64,000 bases of DNA from contig CAJJKN010000005.1 of the NCBI GenBank assembly GCA_905188085.1, positions 62,001 through 126,000 of the forward strand, read 5' to 3'. A program made the position numbers and the translations under genes. Positions 25,994-35,535 of the stretch are shown one piece after another (position 1 is the first letter of the stretch; each line of letters starts with the position of its first letter). Source of the DNA: an uncultured Bacillota bacterium (GTDB taxonomy: Bacteria > Bacillota > Clostridia > Christensenellales > QAND01). Under the pieces are notes generated by a model. The model worked only from the letters and a program-made list of their open reading frames with translations, did not search any database and had not been told where the DNA came from.

Positions 25994-27441
25994 TCACCCC
26001 TCCTCATAACCTTCTTTTCCGTTTGTCTCCAATGTTTTTCGGTTGTGTTCATCACAGAAATTTGCGTTGTTTTGTCTATCTCATAGTCGTTTACGTTTAT
26101 CATTGCAGCATACTCCGCCGTAGGAGGCGATAGCGCGATGCGGTTTCCTACGACGATGCCTTTTGCCAGCATGCGATGTTCAAATTCTTCAAATTCACTG
26201 CAGAAGGTTTGCATATCCCGTATAAGCATTTCTGTCTCTTCCGGGTTTGGAATACGATCCTCTCTGGCAAGGCCGCCAAGTTCCATTGAAATTTGCCCAT
26301 CCGGAGAAAACGTTATGTTAACGGCTGTTCCTTCATGGAACGTAAACAATTCATTTCTAAAGTGTTTCCCGCTCTTTTTGCGAACCTCCCTTGCGCCGAT
26401 TAAATCATACCCCATATCGGACATCACTTCATCCACGCAATCGCTGATATAGCTTTGTTCCTGTTGGCGGACAACAAGGCGCTCCAGGCGCTCTACCTCT
26501 TCATGCATTGTTTTTGCCGACGAGGCGGAATAAGGCAAAGGGCTCGCCTCTATGCCGGCCATGATACACAGCGCCGCATATCTTTGGCAGAGCGTTTTGT
26601 ATTCCTCTCTCTTTTTTGCCTCTGTTTGTTTGAAAGCATCGATTTTCTTGAAAATGCCTTTCACCGTTACGGCCTCAAAGGTGGTAAGGTATCCCATTGT
26701 GTTGATTTTTTGCAAAGAGGAAAGTGCCTGCTGAATTTCTCCCCGCATCGCATCCGTCAAACAACGATCCTGCAAAAGCGATAAAAGCTCTTTTCTGACC
26801 GTCTCTTTTCTCTGCTGAAAGTCGTCATCCGGCCTGGTGGCATCAAGCTCAAACGATGCTACGCCATTTAGGTCCTCCACTATGCTGGCCTGAATTTTCT
26901 GCATGTTATGATCACGGTCTCTTAGCAAATAGCTCCTGTCCGGTTCTTCCCGGGTGTTTGCATTGAAATCAAACAGATCCTGCAAAATGCTGTCTTGAAT
27001 TTTCGATGTATTTTGCCGATCTTGACAAAACGCCGCCTCCCTCTTCACCTCCCACTCCTCGGCAGAGGCCTGAAGAGCCTGAAGCTTTTTTAACTCGGCT
27101 TGTTTTTCGGCATAAGCGCCTTCGCTAATCCTGTATTTGGTGGAAATATGCGGTTTGTTAAAAGCCAGCTTGTTTTTTATATCGGCAGCCTCTGTTTCTA
27201 TCTCCTTCCGAAGCATTTGAAGCTTTTCAATTTGCCCTGCACCTTCCCCGGTACGCTTGGCAAGCAGCTGAATGGTTTGTATCTGTTGATCACACGTTTT
27301 GGAAAAAGATTGAAGGTTTTGCAGGATTTCTTGAATGCGCGAAAAGCAGACAAGCGACTGTTGCTCACACTGCATCTGGCCTAACACAATCTCTCTGGCA
27401 CGGCCGGTCAGAGAATACACAGAAATTTTGGGGCCGCTCAT
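25990..27441 (-). CDS. coiled-coil protein of unknown function in the kinase-helicase cassette
   Basis: A 483-residue protein I do not recognise. It starts MSGPKISVYSLTGRAREIVLGQ. Residues 25-300 are mostly long Gln/Glu/Lys/Leu-rich helices with coiled-coil character and several breaks (for example around NKPHISTKYRISEGAY). The last 180 residues are mixed alpha/beta (FRNELFTFHEGTAVNITFSPDGQISMELGG). There are no membrane segments or catalytic motifs. ATG 27441 is preceded by GGGAGG; the frame is open further upstream but overlaps the kinase gene. It may be a scaffold or structural subunit handled by the AAA+ protein; that is inference from position. Confidence 0.75.
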   Translation of the reverse strand: MSGPKISVYSLTGRAREIVLGQMQCEQQSLVCFSRIQEILQNLQSFSKTCDQQIQTIQLLAKRTGEGAGQIEKLQMLRKEIETEAADIKNKLAFNKPHISTKYRISEGAYAEKQAELKKLQALQASAEEWEVKREAAFCQDRQNTSKIQDSILQDLFDFNANTREEPDRSYLLRDRDHNMQKIQASIVEDLNGVASFELDATRPDDDFQQRKETVRKELLSLLQDRCLTDAMRGEIQQALSSLQKINTMGYLTTFEAVTVKGIFKKIDAFKQTEAKKREEYKTLCQRYAALCIMAGIEASPLPYSASSAKTMHEEVERLERLVVRQQEQSYISDCVDEVMSDMGYDLIGAREVRKKSGKHFRNELFTFHEGTAVNITFSPDGQISMELGGLAREDRIPNPEETEMLIRDMQTFCSEFEEFEHRMLAKGIVVGNRIALSPPTAEYAAMINVNDYEIDKTTQISVMNTTEKHWRQTEKKVMRRGE

Positions 27442-27455
27442 TGTTTTAACCTCCC

Positions 27456-29147
27456 TCAGTCGTTCATGGAATCGCGCCATGCATCTATTTCTTTTTGCTT
27501 TCCGATTGCCATCAGCCATGTTTCAAGCTGCAAATCAAGGTTTCCATCATAGTCAACAAGCCGATGACAAAGCGATTCAAATTTATCAAAAGATTCTGCC
27601 AACGTGTCTCTCATGTAGCCGGCGAGCTCCCCTACGGTGCGAATCTGTTCCCCATCCAGCAAAAGGAGCTTTTGGCCGGAAAGGGTATAGGCCATAAGAT
27701 AATAGGTCCGCTGCAGATCCGTTCCGTGATTCTTTTCCATCTCGTACGAATCCTCGATGGCTTCGGCGGCTTTTTTCAGCTTCTCATTTTTCGGAGCAGC
27801 CATCAGCACATATTGCGACAAGAGCTTTTCCGAAAGAATACTGTTATAAAAAGCATACTGCGTTTTGTCTTTATCCCAAAGCTTTTCCAGCATGTCGCGT
27901 CCAAAGGCCGGAAGGCTTTCATAGGTTTGCCCCATCCAATAAAATCCTTTGAGTTTGGGATTGATTTGATAAAGAAGCTTCCAAAAGATGATATCGTCTT
28001 TCCCATTTTCCCTTCCGGCTTGTTCTTCGGCTGCTTGGCATTTTCTTGCCATCTCCTGGTTCCAAGTCCTAAAATATGCGGTTACAACGCCTCTAAAGAG
28101 CTGTTTTTTCCCCTGTTCCCAATGCTTTGCAAAGGCAGCAACCAGCAACGCAGGGTCGTTAAAATCCTCGCCCAAAAACCGAAAGGCGGGAATCGTCGTT
28201 TGGCCGGCGTTTCCCATGCCCTCGCCCGGAATGATAAGGGGCTCGCCATCCAACCATTTTTTGACCTCTTCATAAGTCCATCGGCGGTTGGGATTTTTCA
28301 GATTGCCGCGGTTTGTAATATCATAATAGGTTAAAGCCGAAATAAAATCCTGTAAAAATGCAGACATCTCTTCCGGATACGGTATCTTTTGAACGGAGAC
28401 ATACTGTTCAATCTCTTCCGGCTGCATATTGGCATAGGGCGTATAGCCGCAAAACAGTTCAAACAGCGTAATACCGAACGAATAGTAATCAGATTCCCAC
28501 AAAAAAAGATTTTTAAACGTTTCTGGTGCCGAGTATTCCGGCGTCATCCCGGTTTGGGTGACCAATACGGTGTTTCCGTCTGCAACGATTGAACTGATGC
28601 CAAAATCGATGATAGATACCGTTTCGCCGTCGCTATTCAACATAATGTTAGACGGCTTAAGATCCTTATGAATGATCCCTGCTTCATGAATGGCATGAAG
28701 GCCTTCGTTGATATTCGGAATGATATTTCTTACTAGTTCGTCTTCTGTAAACGTTTTTCCCTGAAGGCTTCCCTTTTCAAAATAAGGGAGTATTTCAACC
28801 GGATAATCAAGAAAGCGGCCCGTTTGATAAAGCTTTGCCACATAGGGAGAATCGATCTTCAAAAGCGCATCCAAAACTTCCTGTTTTATTGCAAACTTGC
28901 GCTTATAAATTTTCGCTACATACCGGCTTGTGCCATCGGAGCACAAAAACAGATCCGCCTCTCCGGACGAAACTTCCAATTGGCTTAGCACTTTATATTT
29001 TTCACAGAGGATCGTTCCTTGAGAAATGAGCGAACTTCTATCTGTCTCAATATGGTTCTGTCGGTTATACTCCTCTACAACCTCAGGATTGATGATCGTA
29101 GCGGAAGAGGCTTGGAGCGATGGGTTAATTACGGTCCTGTTTTCCAT
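27456..29147 (-). CDS. serine/threonine protein kinase
   Basis: A 563-residue protein. The kinase domain covers about residues 45-310: YVAKIYKRKF with the ATP-binding Lys near residue 77, HKDLKPSNIM catalytic loop near 160, DFG near 183 and SAPETF (APE) near 206, so it appears active. The activation segment VLVTQTGMTPEYS contains threonines that could be autophosphorylated. The C-terminal 250 residues are helical and not recognised; there is no transmembrane helix and no PASTA domain, unlike PrkC. GAGGTGA precedes the ATG. It ends 15 bases before the coiled-coil gene. Confidence 0.9.
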   Translation of the reverse strand: MENRTVINPSLQASSATIINPEVVEEYNRQNHIETDRSSLISQGTILCEKYKVLSQLEVSSGEADLFLCSDGTSRYVAKIYKRKFAIKQEVLDALLKIDSPYVAKLYQTGRFLDYPVEILPYFEKGSLQGKTFTEDELVRNIIPNINEGLHAIHEAGIIHKDLKPSNIMLNSDGETVSIIDFGISSIVADGNTVLVTQTGMTPEYSAPETFKNLFLWESDYYSFGITLFELFCGYTPYANMQPEEIEQYVSVQKIPYPEEMSAFLQDFISALTYYDITNRGNLKNPNRRWTYEEVKKWLDGEPLIIPGEGMGNAGQTTIPAFRFLGEDFNDPALLVAAFAKHWEQGKKQLFRGVVTAYFRTWNQEMARKCQAAEEQAGRENGKDDIIFWKLLYQINPKLKGFYWMGQTYESLPAFGRDMLEKLWDKDKTQYAFYNSILSEKLLSQYVLMAAPKNEKLKKAAEAIEDSYEMEKNHGTDLQRTYYLMAYTLSGQKLLLLDGEQIRTVGELAGYMRDTLAESFDKFESLCHRLVDYDGNLDLQLETWLMAIGKQKEIDAWRDSMND

Positions 29148-29189
29148 GATTCACCTCAGCGGTTATGCCCTAGTTGCTGGTAAAATGTC

Positions 29190-29438
29190 TCAGTCTTCTT
29201 TCAAAAATTCAACTTCCTTAGCCAGCAACGCCGACAAGGCAATCAGCTCTTGTTCGGAAAGCGTGATGCCCCGCCCCATCTTCGTATGGTCTGGCGCCCA
29301 AGAACGTAGGTCGTATTTGGGTTCGTTTCCGTTCCAGCTTACTCTGTTAAGCTCCACATTCCAGCCGCTGGCGGAGGTAGAGACAACGCCGATTTGGTTG
29401 ATGATTTCAAACTTAAGACTTTGGTTCCTTCCTGCCAT
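29190..29438 (-). CDS. YdbC/PC4-like small single-strand nucleic-acid-binding protein
   Basis: An 82-residue protein: FEIINQIGVVSTSASGWNVELNRVSWNG, then PKYDLRSWAPDHTKMGRGITLSEQEL. This W.KELN.VSWNG..PKYD.R.W..DH.KMG.GITL pattern is that of the YdbC family, which has the fold of eukaryotic coactivator PC4 and binds single-stranded DNA. ATG 29438 is preferred over 29456 because GGAGAA precedes it. It lies between the helicase-nuclease and the kinase, 42 bases from the latter, so it probably works with the helicase on DNA. Confidence 0.85.
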   Translation of the reverse strand: MAGRNQSLKFEIINQIGVVSTSASGWNVELNRVSWNGNEPKYDLRSWAPDHTKMGRGITLSEQELIALSALLAKEVEFLKED

Positions 29439-29462
29439 GATGTTTTCTCCTTTCATTTCCCG

Positions 29463-32400
29463 TTAGAAAGCCATGATTCTCCACGCCGGCTGATTGTTTG
29501 TTGCCAACGCGCCGCGCTTTTCCAGTTTATACTGCACGCGATAGTCCTCTGCTATTTCCTCAAATGCCTGTTTTTTATCCGGCTCGTATATCACCCATAC
29601 AATGGAAGAGGCGGCACGGTTATCAATCCATCGAAACCCGGCGTTTGCCAGAGCGTCCAAAAACGAGGGACTTTGTTTCCCCTGCTCTTGGGCGGCTTTG
29701 TTTTTGGCCTTCTCCTTTGCAGAGGCTGCCTCGCGTTTGGAGGCGGTTTGTTTTTCTGTCTTTTCTTTTTGTTTTAAATCTCCTTTGGCTTTTGCCTTCT
29801 CGTCTTCTTGTTCGCGCCGTTTTTGTCCAGCTTCGGCCTGTTTTGCGATTCTTTCTTTTTCAAGCGCTTTTTGTGTTTCCAGCGCTTTTCTCTTTTCATC
29901 GCAGTCTCTAATTGCCTTATGCACAAACGTCAACAGTTTTTGGCCCTCTATCTCTGGATTTTTATACCAGGCGGCAGACCACACCCGATAAAGATTCCAC
30001 CCCATATTTTTAAGAACAGAGCTTCTAAGCCGATCGCGGTCTCTGGCGGTTCTTGCCGAGATATACGAAAAACCATCGCACTCGATGCCGGCTACAAACT
30101 GTTCAACCTCCTCCAAGGGGTGCTTGACGGCGATATCAATCTTATATCCGGAGCAGCCCACATACTGCTGCACTGCAAACCCATGCGTTTGCAAAAAACG
30201 GGCAATGGCATCTGCAAAATCGTCCGTCCTGTTGTTTTTATGTGCAGAGGCCAAGGTTGTCTCGCCATTCATGGCAAATTCTATATAGGAGCGAAGCATG
30301 CGAATCCCATCGGATTTTGTTCTGCTAAGATCAATATCCGAGGGCAAAATGGAGCTGACAAGTTTTACATTGATTTTCGCACGGGTTATTGCAACATTCA
30401 AGCGCCGTTCCCCGCCCGATACGCCCAAGGGGCCAAACCGCATAGACATCGGCCTGCCCTTTGCCTTCTGCTCTTTTGTCTTTGCATATCCAATGCTGAA
30501 CAGAATGGTATCCCGCTCATCGCCCTGTACATTTTCAAGGTTTTTTACAAAGAATTCATCTTCTCTGCCCTCTGCAAAAAACGCCTCGTATTCCGAATGT
30601 TTTTCTCTAAAGCGTTGAATTTCAAGAGCAATTTTCTGTTGCTGTTTTTCGCTGAAGGCAATGATCCCCAACGAGCGCTCCGGATGCTTATCGATATGCG
30701 CTTTGACAAGCTCTACAATGCGCCGCGCTTCCAAGATGTTGTAGTTTTTAGGCGACGGCTCATAATAACCGTCTTCCACATAGACAAATTCTACGCCGGT
30801 ATCCGGCTCGCTTTCGTTGCTGCTTGGAAAGGTAACAAGTTCATTGCGATAGATTTCCTGATTGGAAAAGGCAATCAAATGCTCATGCTTGCTGCGATAA
30901 TGCCATAGCAATGTGCGGTTCGGGAGGATGTTGGCCGCCTCTTCCAGGATGGAATCGTAGACCTGTTCATCATAGTCTTCCTCGTCATCGTAGTCTTCAC
31001 TGCTGTTTGTTGTGTTGGCGGCAAAAAAGTTTGTAGGCGGCAGCTGTTTTGTGTCGCCGGCGATGATAACCTGCTTTGCCCTGAAGATTGCGCCGATGGC
31101 GTCTTGCGGGAAAATCTGCGAAGCTTCATCGAAGATTACCAGATCAAACCGATATTTATCCGCATCTAAAAAATAGGCGACCGAGAGAGGCGACATCATC
31201 AAACAGGGTTTGAGCGTTAACAGCAACGTCGGGATATTCCAAAAGAGTTTGCGCAGGGGCATAATGCGGCGTTTTTTCTCCATTTCGTGCCGAAGGAGCC
31301 CCAGCTCTAACCCGGCTTTGTCTACCCGGTCTAAATCCGGATAGGTTTCAATGATCTTTTCCCGGATTCTCTTTTGCGCAATCTCATACTGGTTTGTATC
31401 AAACTTGGCAAAACGCACCGCGCACCGCTCGTGCTTTTTCCTTCTAAAATCTTGAACGGCTGGAACTTTTTCCAGCTGTTGATGGAGCCACTGCGTATAG
31501 AATCCCTTTTCAAATGCGTCCAATACATCCGCAACTGTGTTATCCATCGCTGCAATTTTCGCAGTAAAATTCGCCAGGCCGTGTTCATCGCATTCTTTTC
31601 GTGTTTCCGTATAGTCCAGCCATAGATTCAGTTCATCAAACCCATCCATGCAAGCATCATAACGGTCCGCCACCGCAGCCAAATTCTGCAATTGAAAATC
31701 TTCTGTTTCAAATTCGCAAGAAAAGGCCTTGATTTTTGGGGCCGTTTGCGCAACAAGGCCTTCCAGCTCCGCCGCGTTTTCCTGAAAGGAGGCGTCAAAC
31801 GGCTGAGGATTACGGGCCAGGCAGAGGATACTCTCCGGCACTTTGCCTTTACACAGCTCTATCAGACGTTCTGTTGCAACAAGGCCATCGGATATCTGCT
31901 TCCAATCGCTCTCTTCCGCTTTGTATGCCTGCCGAAAGAGGCCGCAAAGGAAAGAGGCGTGTTGAAGAAACCAGGTTTTCTCCTCATCAACAATCGCGAG
32001 GTTGGAAAGAAGCTGTGTGATGTCTTGGTACGCCAGCGCAGGCTCTTTTTTGGCTGCCGTGAACTCGTCCACATACTTTGCCTGCATATCGCAGGTTTCC
32101 ATAAACGCCCTGATTTGCGGGAGGATGGTTTTTGTAAAATCGCATTTGCTTGTATACCCACCAATATATTGGCTGCCCTGTATTTCCTCTTCAAGATGCT
32201 TTAATGCATCTTCACAAATCGCCTCCGCCAAGCGCCTGGCTTCGCCGGAAAGCTGCTGGCTGTTTGTGATTTGAACCAAGGCTGCCATCGTTTCTTCGGA
32301 AATGCCCGCATACGGAAATTCGTTTGTGATTGCAAGCGCTATGGCCATGCTTTCGCGCACCCGGCTCCACTGGGTATCTTCCTCGCGATATGCATCGCCC

Positions 32401-34865
32401 ATGGAGGCTTGCAGGCTGTCTTTATGCTCTTCAAACCAGGTTTTCTCCGTTTTCAGTTCCTTGGCCTTTTGAAGAAACTCAATGACCGCCGCCTCGTCCA
32501 GTTTTTCCCCAACGGCTTTGGAATGCAGGCGCAGGGTCTTCATATCTTCTTTATATTCGCTTTTCCAGGTATGGAACAAGCCCACATATTCCGTTTTAAA
32601 CCTGGCCAGCATGCCGTCCGCATCCAATGTAAAAACAGGCGGTTCCCAGCTGTTTAAAATTTCTTCTGTAAGAGCATTTATCTTTGCGCTATGTTCAATC
32701 GCTTTATCTACCAAAGGCGCTATTTCTGCATTTTTTCTTACATCAAACCACGATGCCTGCATACACGGAGCTTGAGCAATCAAATTGAGCACTTTGGCAA
32801 CCATACGAACGCCATCCGCCGTATCCTCCTGCCGGCAAGAGAGCAATGCAAGCCCTTGGTGATACGCCGAAACCAGCGTTTCCATTTTGTGCAGCAGCGT
32901 TTGTGCGATGTTTTTTTGGTCTTCCAAGCGCGTTTTCAAAGGAACATTCCCTTTGGTCTGATAGATCCAGGAAAAATCTCCGCAAAAAACATCGCGCATG
33001 CTTTCGGGCTCTATGGCCCATACGAAATCATCCCATTGGCTTCGGATTTCGTTTTGATATTGGTGCAGCCGCTCCGCGTGTTTTTCAGCCTCCGCAAGGG
33101 CAGACCTGCGCTGTGCCAAGGTTTCTGTTTCAAACCATGTTTGGCTTATGTAGGCAGGTTTTTCCGTTAACACGCCTATAAGATCCAGCATTTTGCAAAC
33201 TTCGTCAAAGCTGTTTGCCCGGCCTATGCCAAGCTGTGTATCGAGCCTGTCCGATAGTTCGGCAATTCTGCGCAAAGCAGCGGAGAGGCCCTGCGTATTG
33301 CGCAGCAGTTGCATTTTATACATTTGGCTAAAAGACGTGGCTCTTGTGCCAAACCAGGGATTTTGGCTCAGCTTTCCCTTTATGCTGTGAAGCGCTTTTT
33401 CAAACGCGTCCACGCAATAGTAGATAGATTCATATTGCTCTGTTGTTATCTCCGTTGGATTTTCAACCGTAAACTCTAGATCGGTTGCTTTTTCCAATTT
33501 TGAAACGCGGCCGAAAGCCATGTAAACGCTTTGATTTAACGGCGCAATCGTTTTATGAAGTTCTTCTGCATAGCTGTTTAAAAACGTTTTATCGCGAAAA
33601 AGCTCCGCCAGTTCTCTTAAATCGGATTCGTCTATATATTCATCCTGAAGGCTCAGGTTTGCCCCGATGCCGTCGATGATCTCTTTCTTATTTGCCTTGT
33701 AATTATGCAAGGGCAGACAAAAATCCCCTAAGCCTACCTCCGTAAGGCGCTTGAGAACAACCTGAAGGGCCGCGGCCTTTTCCGAAACAAAAAGAACTTT
33801 CTTTCCGTCGGCCAAGGCTTCTGCGATGATATTTGTAATGGTTTGGCTTTTCCCCGTGCCCGGAGGGCCTTGCATTACAAAACTGGCCCCTCTCTTTGAT
33901 AAAAGGATGGCCTCTTCTTGGCTGGAGTCCGCATCGACAACCTCGTGCCATTCGCCGGGCTTTACGGCATCAAAATCAAAACGCTCCGCGTGTACGGGAA
34001 GATCGCCAAGGGCTTCTCTGTCCCCTGCCATGGCCCTTAACACCGGATGGCTGAGCATTTTCTCCCGGTTAGCGGCAAGATCGTGATACATGCTGATTTT
34101 TTGGAAAGACAACAGCCCGAGGCTGACTTCCTGCACAACCTTCCAACCACGCTTATCCACGATTTGTTCAATTTCGGCAAAGTATGCTTCTAAGGATTGC
34201 CTGTTTTCTAATTCAAATACCGGCAGATCAATATGATATTCCGTGCTAAAAAGATACCCCAGCGTTGGGTTAACCACAATTTCATCATCATACCGGCTTA
34301 GTGTATACGGCGCATTTAAGGATTTTAGGCCCAGCGAAACCGGCATCATAAGCAGCGGCGCTTTGAGCCAGGGAGAATTCTCCCTGTTATGCTCGCGCCA
34401 ATAAATAAACCCAAAACAGAGATAGAGTATATTCGTGCCTTGCTCTTCCTGGGCCAGCTTTGCTTTTGAGCGCAGGTTTTTCAGTGTCTTTTCCCGCTCG
34501 ATGATCGTGCCTGTTGTTTTGATATCTCCTACCTGCACATTCAGGGTATAGGAAAGCGTTTCCATCAGGGCAATGATGGAATAGGTCCGCAAATCTGTCT
34601 GTTTATTGATGGGCTTTTGAAACGTAAGCGGCTTATCCGAAAACGCCAGTTTATTGAATAGCTCCGCAGCCTCCGGCTCCAAGATCCGCAAAGTCGTCCG
34701 TTTTGTCTCGCGGAAATTGATCATTCTGTTGCTTTTCCCGGTATCGAGAAGATCGCTTTTCCAACGCTCAATCTTTTTATGCAATGCTTGCTCAACAGAC
34801 GGCATATCGATTGAACTAGGCATTTCTTCCAGCGGTTCCGTGGGCATCATATCGGGTGTGGGCAT
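29463..34865 (-). CDS. DUF4011 / superfamily-1 helicase / Vsr-like nuclease / DUF3320-like fusion protein
   Basis: A giant protein of 1,800 residues. An N-terminal DUF4011-like region (about 35-150; KSDLLDTGKSNRMINFRETK) precedes the helicase Walker A QGPPGTGKSQTITNII near residue 335. A long helical insertion of about 850 residues follows. Then come motif II FDEASQIFPQDAIG near 1250, GDTKQLPPTNFF near 1275, WHYRSKHEHLIAFS, VQGDERDTILFS and ITRAKINVKL near 1500. Residues 1550-1650 form a Vsr/DUF559-like nuclease (GYKIDIAVKHP, IECDGFSYISARTARDRDR, NLYRVWS). A Lys/Glu/Ala-rich coil (1660-1730) leads to a DUF3320-like end (EIAEDYRVQYKLEKRGA). Such proteins recur in defence islands. ATG 34865 has GGAGGT at better spacing than ATG 34871. 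Confidence 0.88.
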   Translation of the reverse strand: MPTPDMMPTEPLEEMPSSIDMPSVEQALHKKIERWKSDLLDTGKSNRMINFRETKRTTLRILEPEAAELFNKLAFSDKPLTFQKPINKQTDLRTYSIIALMETLSYTLNVQVGDIKTTGTIIEREKTLKNLRSKAKLAQEEQGTNILYLCFGFIYWREHNRENSPWLKAPLLMMPVSLGLKSLNAPYTLSRYDDEIVVNPTLGYLFSTEYHIDLPVFELENRQSLEAYFAEIEQIVDKRGWKVVQEVSLGLLSFQKISMYHDLAANREKMLSHPVLRAMAGDREALGDLPVHAERFDFDAVKPGEWHEVVDADSSQEEAILLSKRGASFVMQGPPGTGKSQTITNIIAEALADGKKVLFVSEKAAALQVVLKRLTEVGLGDFCLPLHNYKANKKEIIDGIGANLSLQDEYIDESDLRELAELFRDKTFLNSYAEELHKTIAPLNQSVYMAFGRVSKLEKATDLEFTVENPTEITTEQYESIYYCVDAFEKALHSIKGKLSQNPWFGTRATSFSQMYKMQLLRNTQGLSAALRRIAELSDRLDTQLGIGRANSFDEVCKMLDLIGVLTEKPAYISQTWFETETLAQRRSALAEAEKHAERLHQYQNEIRSQWDDFVWAIEPESMRDVFCGDFSWIYQTKGNVPLKTRLEDQKNIAQTLLHKMETLVSAYHQGLALLSCRQEDTADGVRMVAKVLNLIAQAPCMQASWFDVRKNAEIAPLVDKAIEHSAKINALTEEILNSWEPPVFTLDADGMLARFKTEYVGLFHTWKSEYKEDMKTLRLHSKAVGEKLDEAAVIEFLQKAKELKTEKTWFEEHKDSLQASMGDAYREEDTQWSRVRESMAIALAITNEFPYAGISEETMAALVQITNSQQLSGEARRLAEAICEDALKHLEEEIQGSQYIGGYTSKCDFTKTILPQIRAFMETCDMQAKYVDEFTAAKKEPALAYQDITQLLSNLAIVDEEKTWFLQHASFLCGLFRQAYKAEESDWKQISDGLVATERLIELCKGKVPESILCLARNPQPFDASFQENAAELEGLVAQTAPKIKAFSCEFETEDFQLQNLAAVADRYDACMDGFDELNLWLDYTETRKECDEHGLANFTAKIAAMDNTVADVLDAFEKGFYTQWLHQQLEKVPAVQDFRRKKHERCAVRFAKFDTNQYEIAQKRIREKIIETYPDLDRVDKAGLELGLLRHEMEKKRRIMPLRKLFWNIPTLLLTLKPCLMMSPLSVAYFLDADKYRFDLVIFDEASQIFPQDAIGAIFRAKQVIIAGDTKQLPPTNFFAANTTNSSEDYDDEEDYDEQVYDSILEEAANILPNRTLLWHYRSKHEHLIAFSNQEIYRNELVTFPSSNESEPDTGVEFVYVEDGYYEPSPKNYNILEARRIVELVKAHIDKHPERSLGIIAFSEKQQQKIALEIQRFREKHSEYEAFFAEGREDEFFVKNLENVQGDERDTILFSIGYAKTKEQKAKGRPMSMRFGPLGVSGGERRLNVAITRAKINVKLVSSILPSDIDLSRTKSDGIRMLRSYIEFAMNGETTLASAHKNNRTDDFADAIARFLQTHGFAVQQYVGCSGYKIDIAVKHPLEEVEQFVAGIECDGFSYISARTARDRDRLRSSVLKNMGWNLYRVWSAAWYKNPEIEGQKLLTFVHKAIRDCDEKRKALETQKALEKERIAKQAEAGQKRREQEDEKAKAKGDLKQKEKTEKQTASKREAASAKEKAKNKAAQEQGKQSPSFLDALANAGFRWIDNRAASSIVWVIYEPDKKQAFEEIAEDYRVQYKLEKRGALATNNQPAWRIMAF

Positions 34866-34871
34866 GCGCAT

Positions 34872-35490
34872 CTACCTCCGTACCTTTCGGCTGATATACG
34901 GGTATGTTTCTTTCAGAAACTTTGCGTGATTATATATAGCTGCATTGCGGTATCATGGCAATACAGCCGAACGGTTTTTCCTTGGCAAGAAAGTTGGTAA
35001 CAATATACTCAGAGCAAAATACAGACACAGGATTCAACTTTTATCACATTTGGGGCGTATGCGCTTGGCCGTGCGCCATTGTCCATTTTTCCAACTGTGT
35101 TAAGCAAGTAAGGCATCTATCAATGGAGGCCATTTTTATCTGTTTTAGGTAAAACAGGCAAATCCATTTTCGCTTAATCAAACCGTTTTTCGCCTTGTTC
35201 CTTTTTATCCTAAAATAGTTTTCTTCGCTTGCTAGATCAAATGATTTAGCATACTGCCTTATATTACAAAGATCAACTTTATTGTACTTCTTTCTTCCCC
35301 GCAGAACAAGAGAGCTGCGCTGTTTGTTGGCAAAGTTTGCGGCGTGACGGTGTGTTTTTCTATAAGCCGATGCGTGCGGTGCTGTGGGGCTGATGATTTT
35401 GGGGTTGGCGAAGATAGGGGCCTATTGGCAGCCGGGGTAGGTTCTGTTTTCTTCCGCCTGCGATTAAAGAGCGCCCGGCGAAAAGGGCGC
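34872..35490. other. AT-rich intergenic region upstream of the kinase-helicase cassette
   Basis: No gene is seen over about 620 bases. A TATAAT at 34934-34929 (minus strand) lies about 60 bases before the helicase start and is a likely -10 element, but no good -35 is visible. The sequence is visibly more AT-rich than the ftsZ side. Short open frames here lack motifs. Confidence 0.5.
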
Positions 35491-35523
35491 AAAAAAAAGA
35501 CACAGGCGATTCCTGTGTCTTTT
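35491..35523 (-). terminator. Rho-independent terminator after ftsZ
   Basis: AGACACAGG pairs with CCTGTGTCT and is followed by eight T on the minus strand, 12 bases after the ftsZ stop. It closes the dcw cluster and separates it from the cassette. Confidence 0.9.
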
Positions 35524-35535
35524 GAAGATTTGTGT

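Noticed and set aside
22163..34865. Type VI secretion control module
   Set aside because: Kinase, phosphatase, FHA and Clp-like ATPase are present, but there are no TssB/C, Hcp, VgrG or membrane-complex genes, and the ATPase lacks ClpV-type N-terminal features.
34955..35152. 65-codon plus-strand frame upstream of the cassette
   Set aside because: No ribosome binding site or recognisable motif in an AT-rich spacer.
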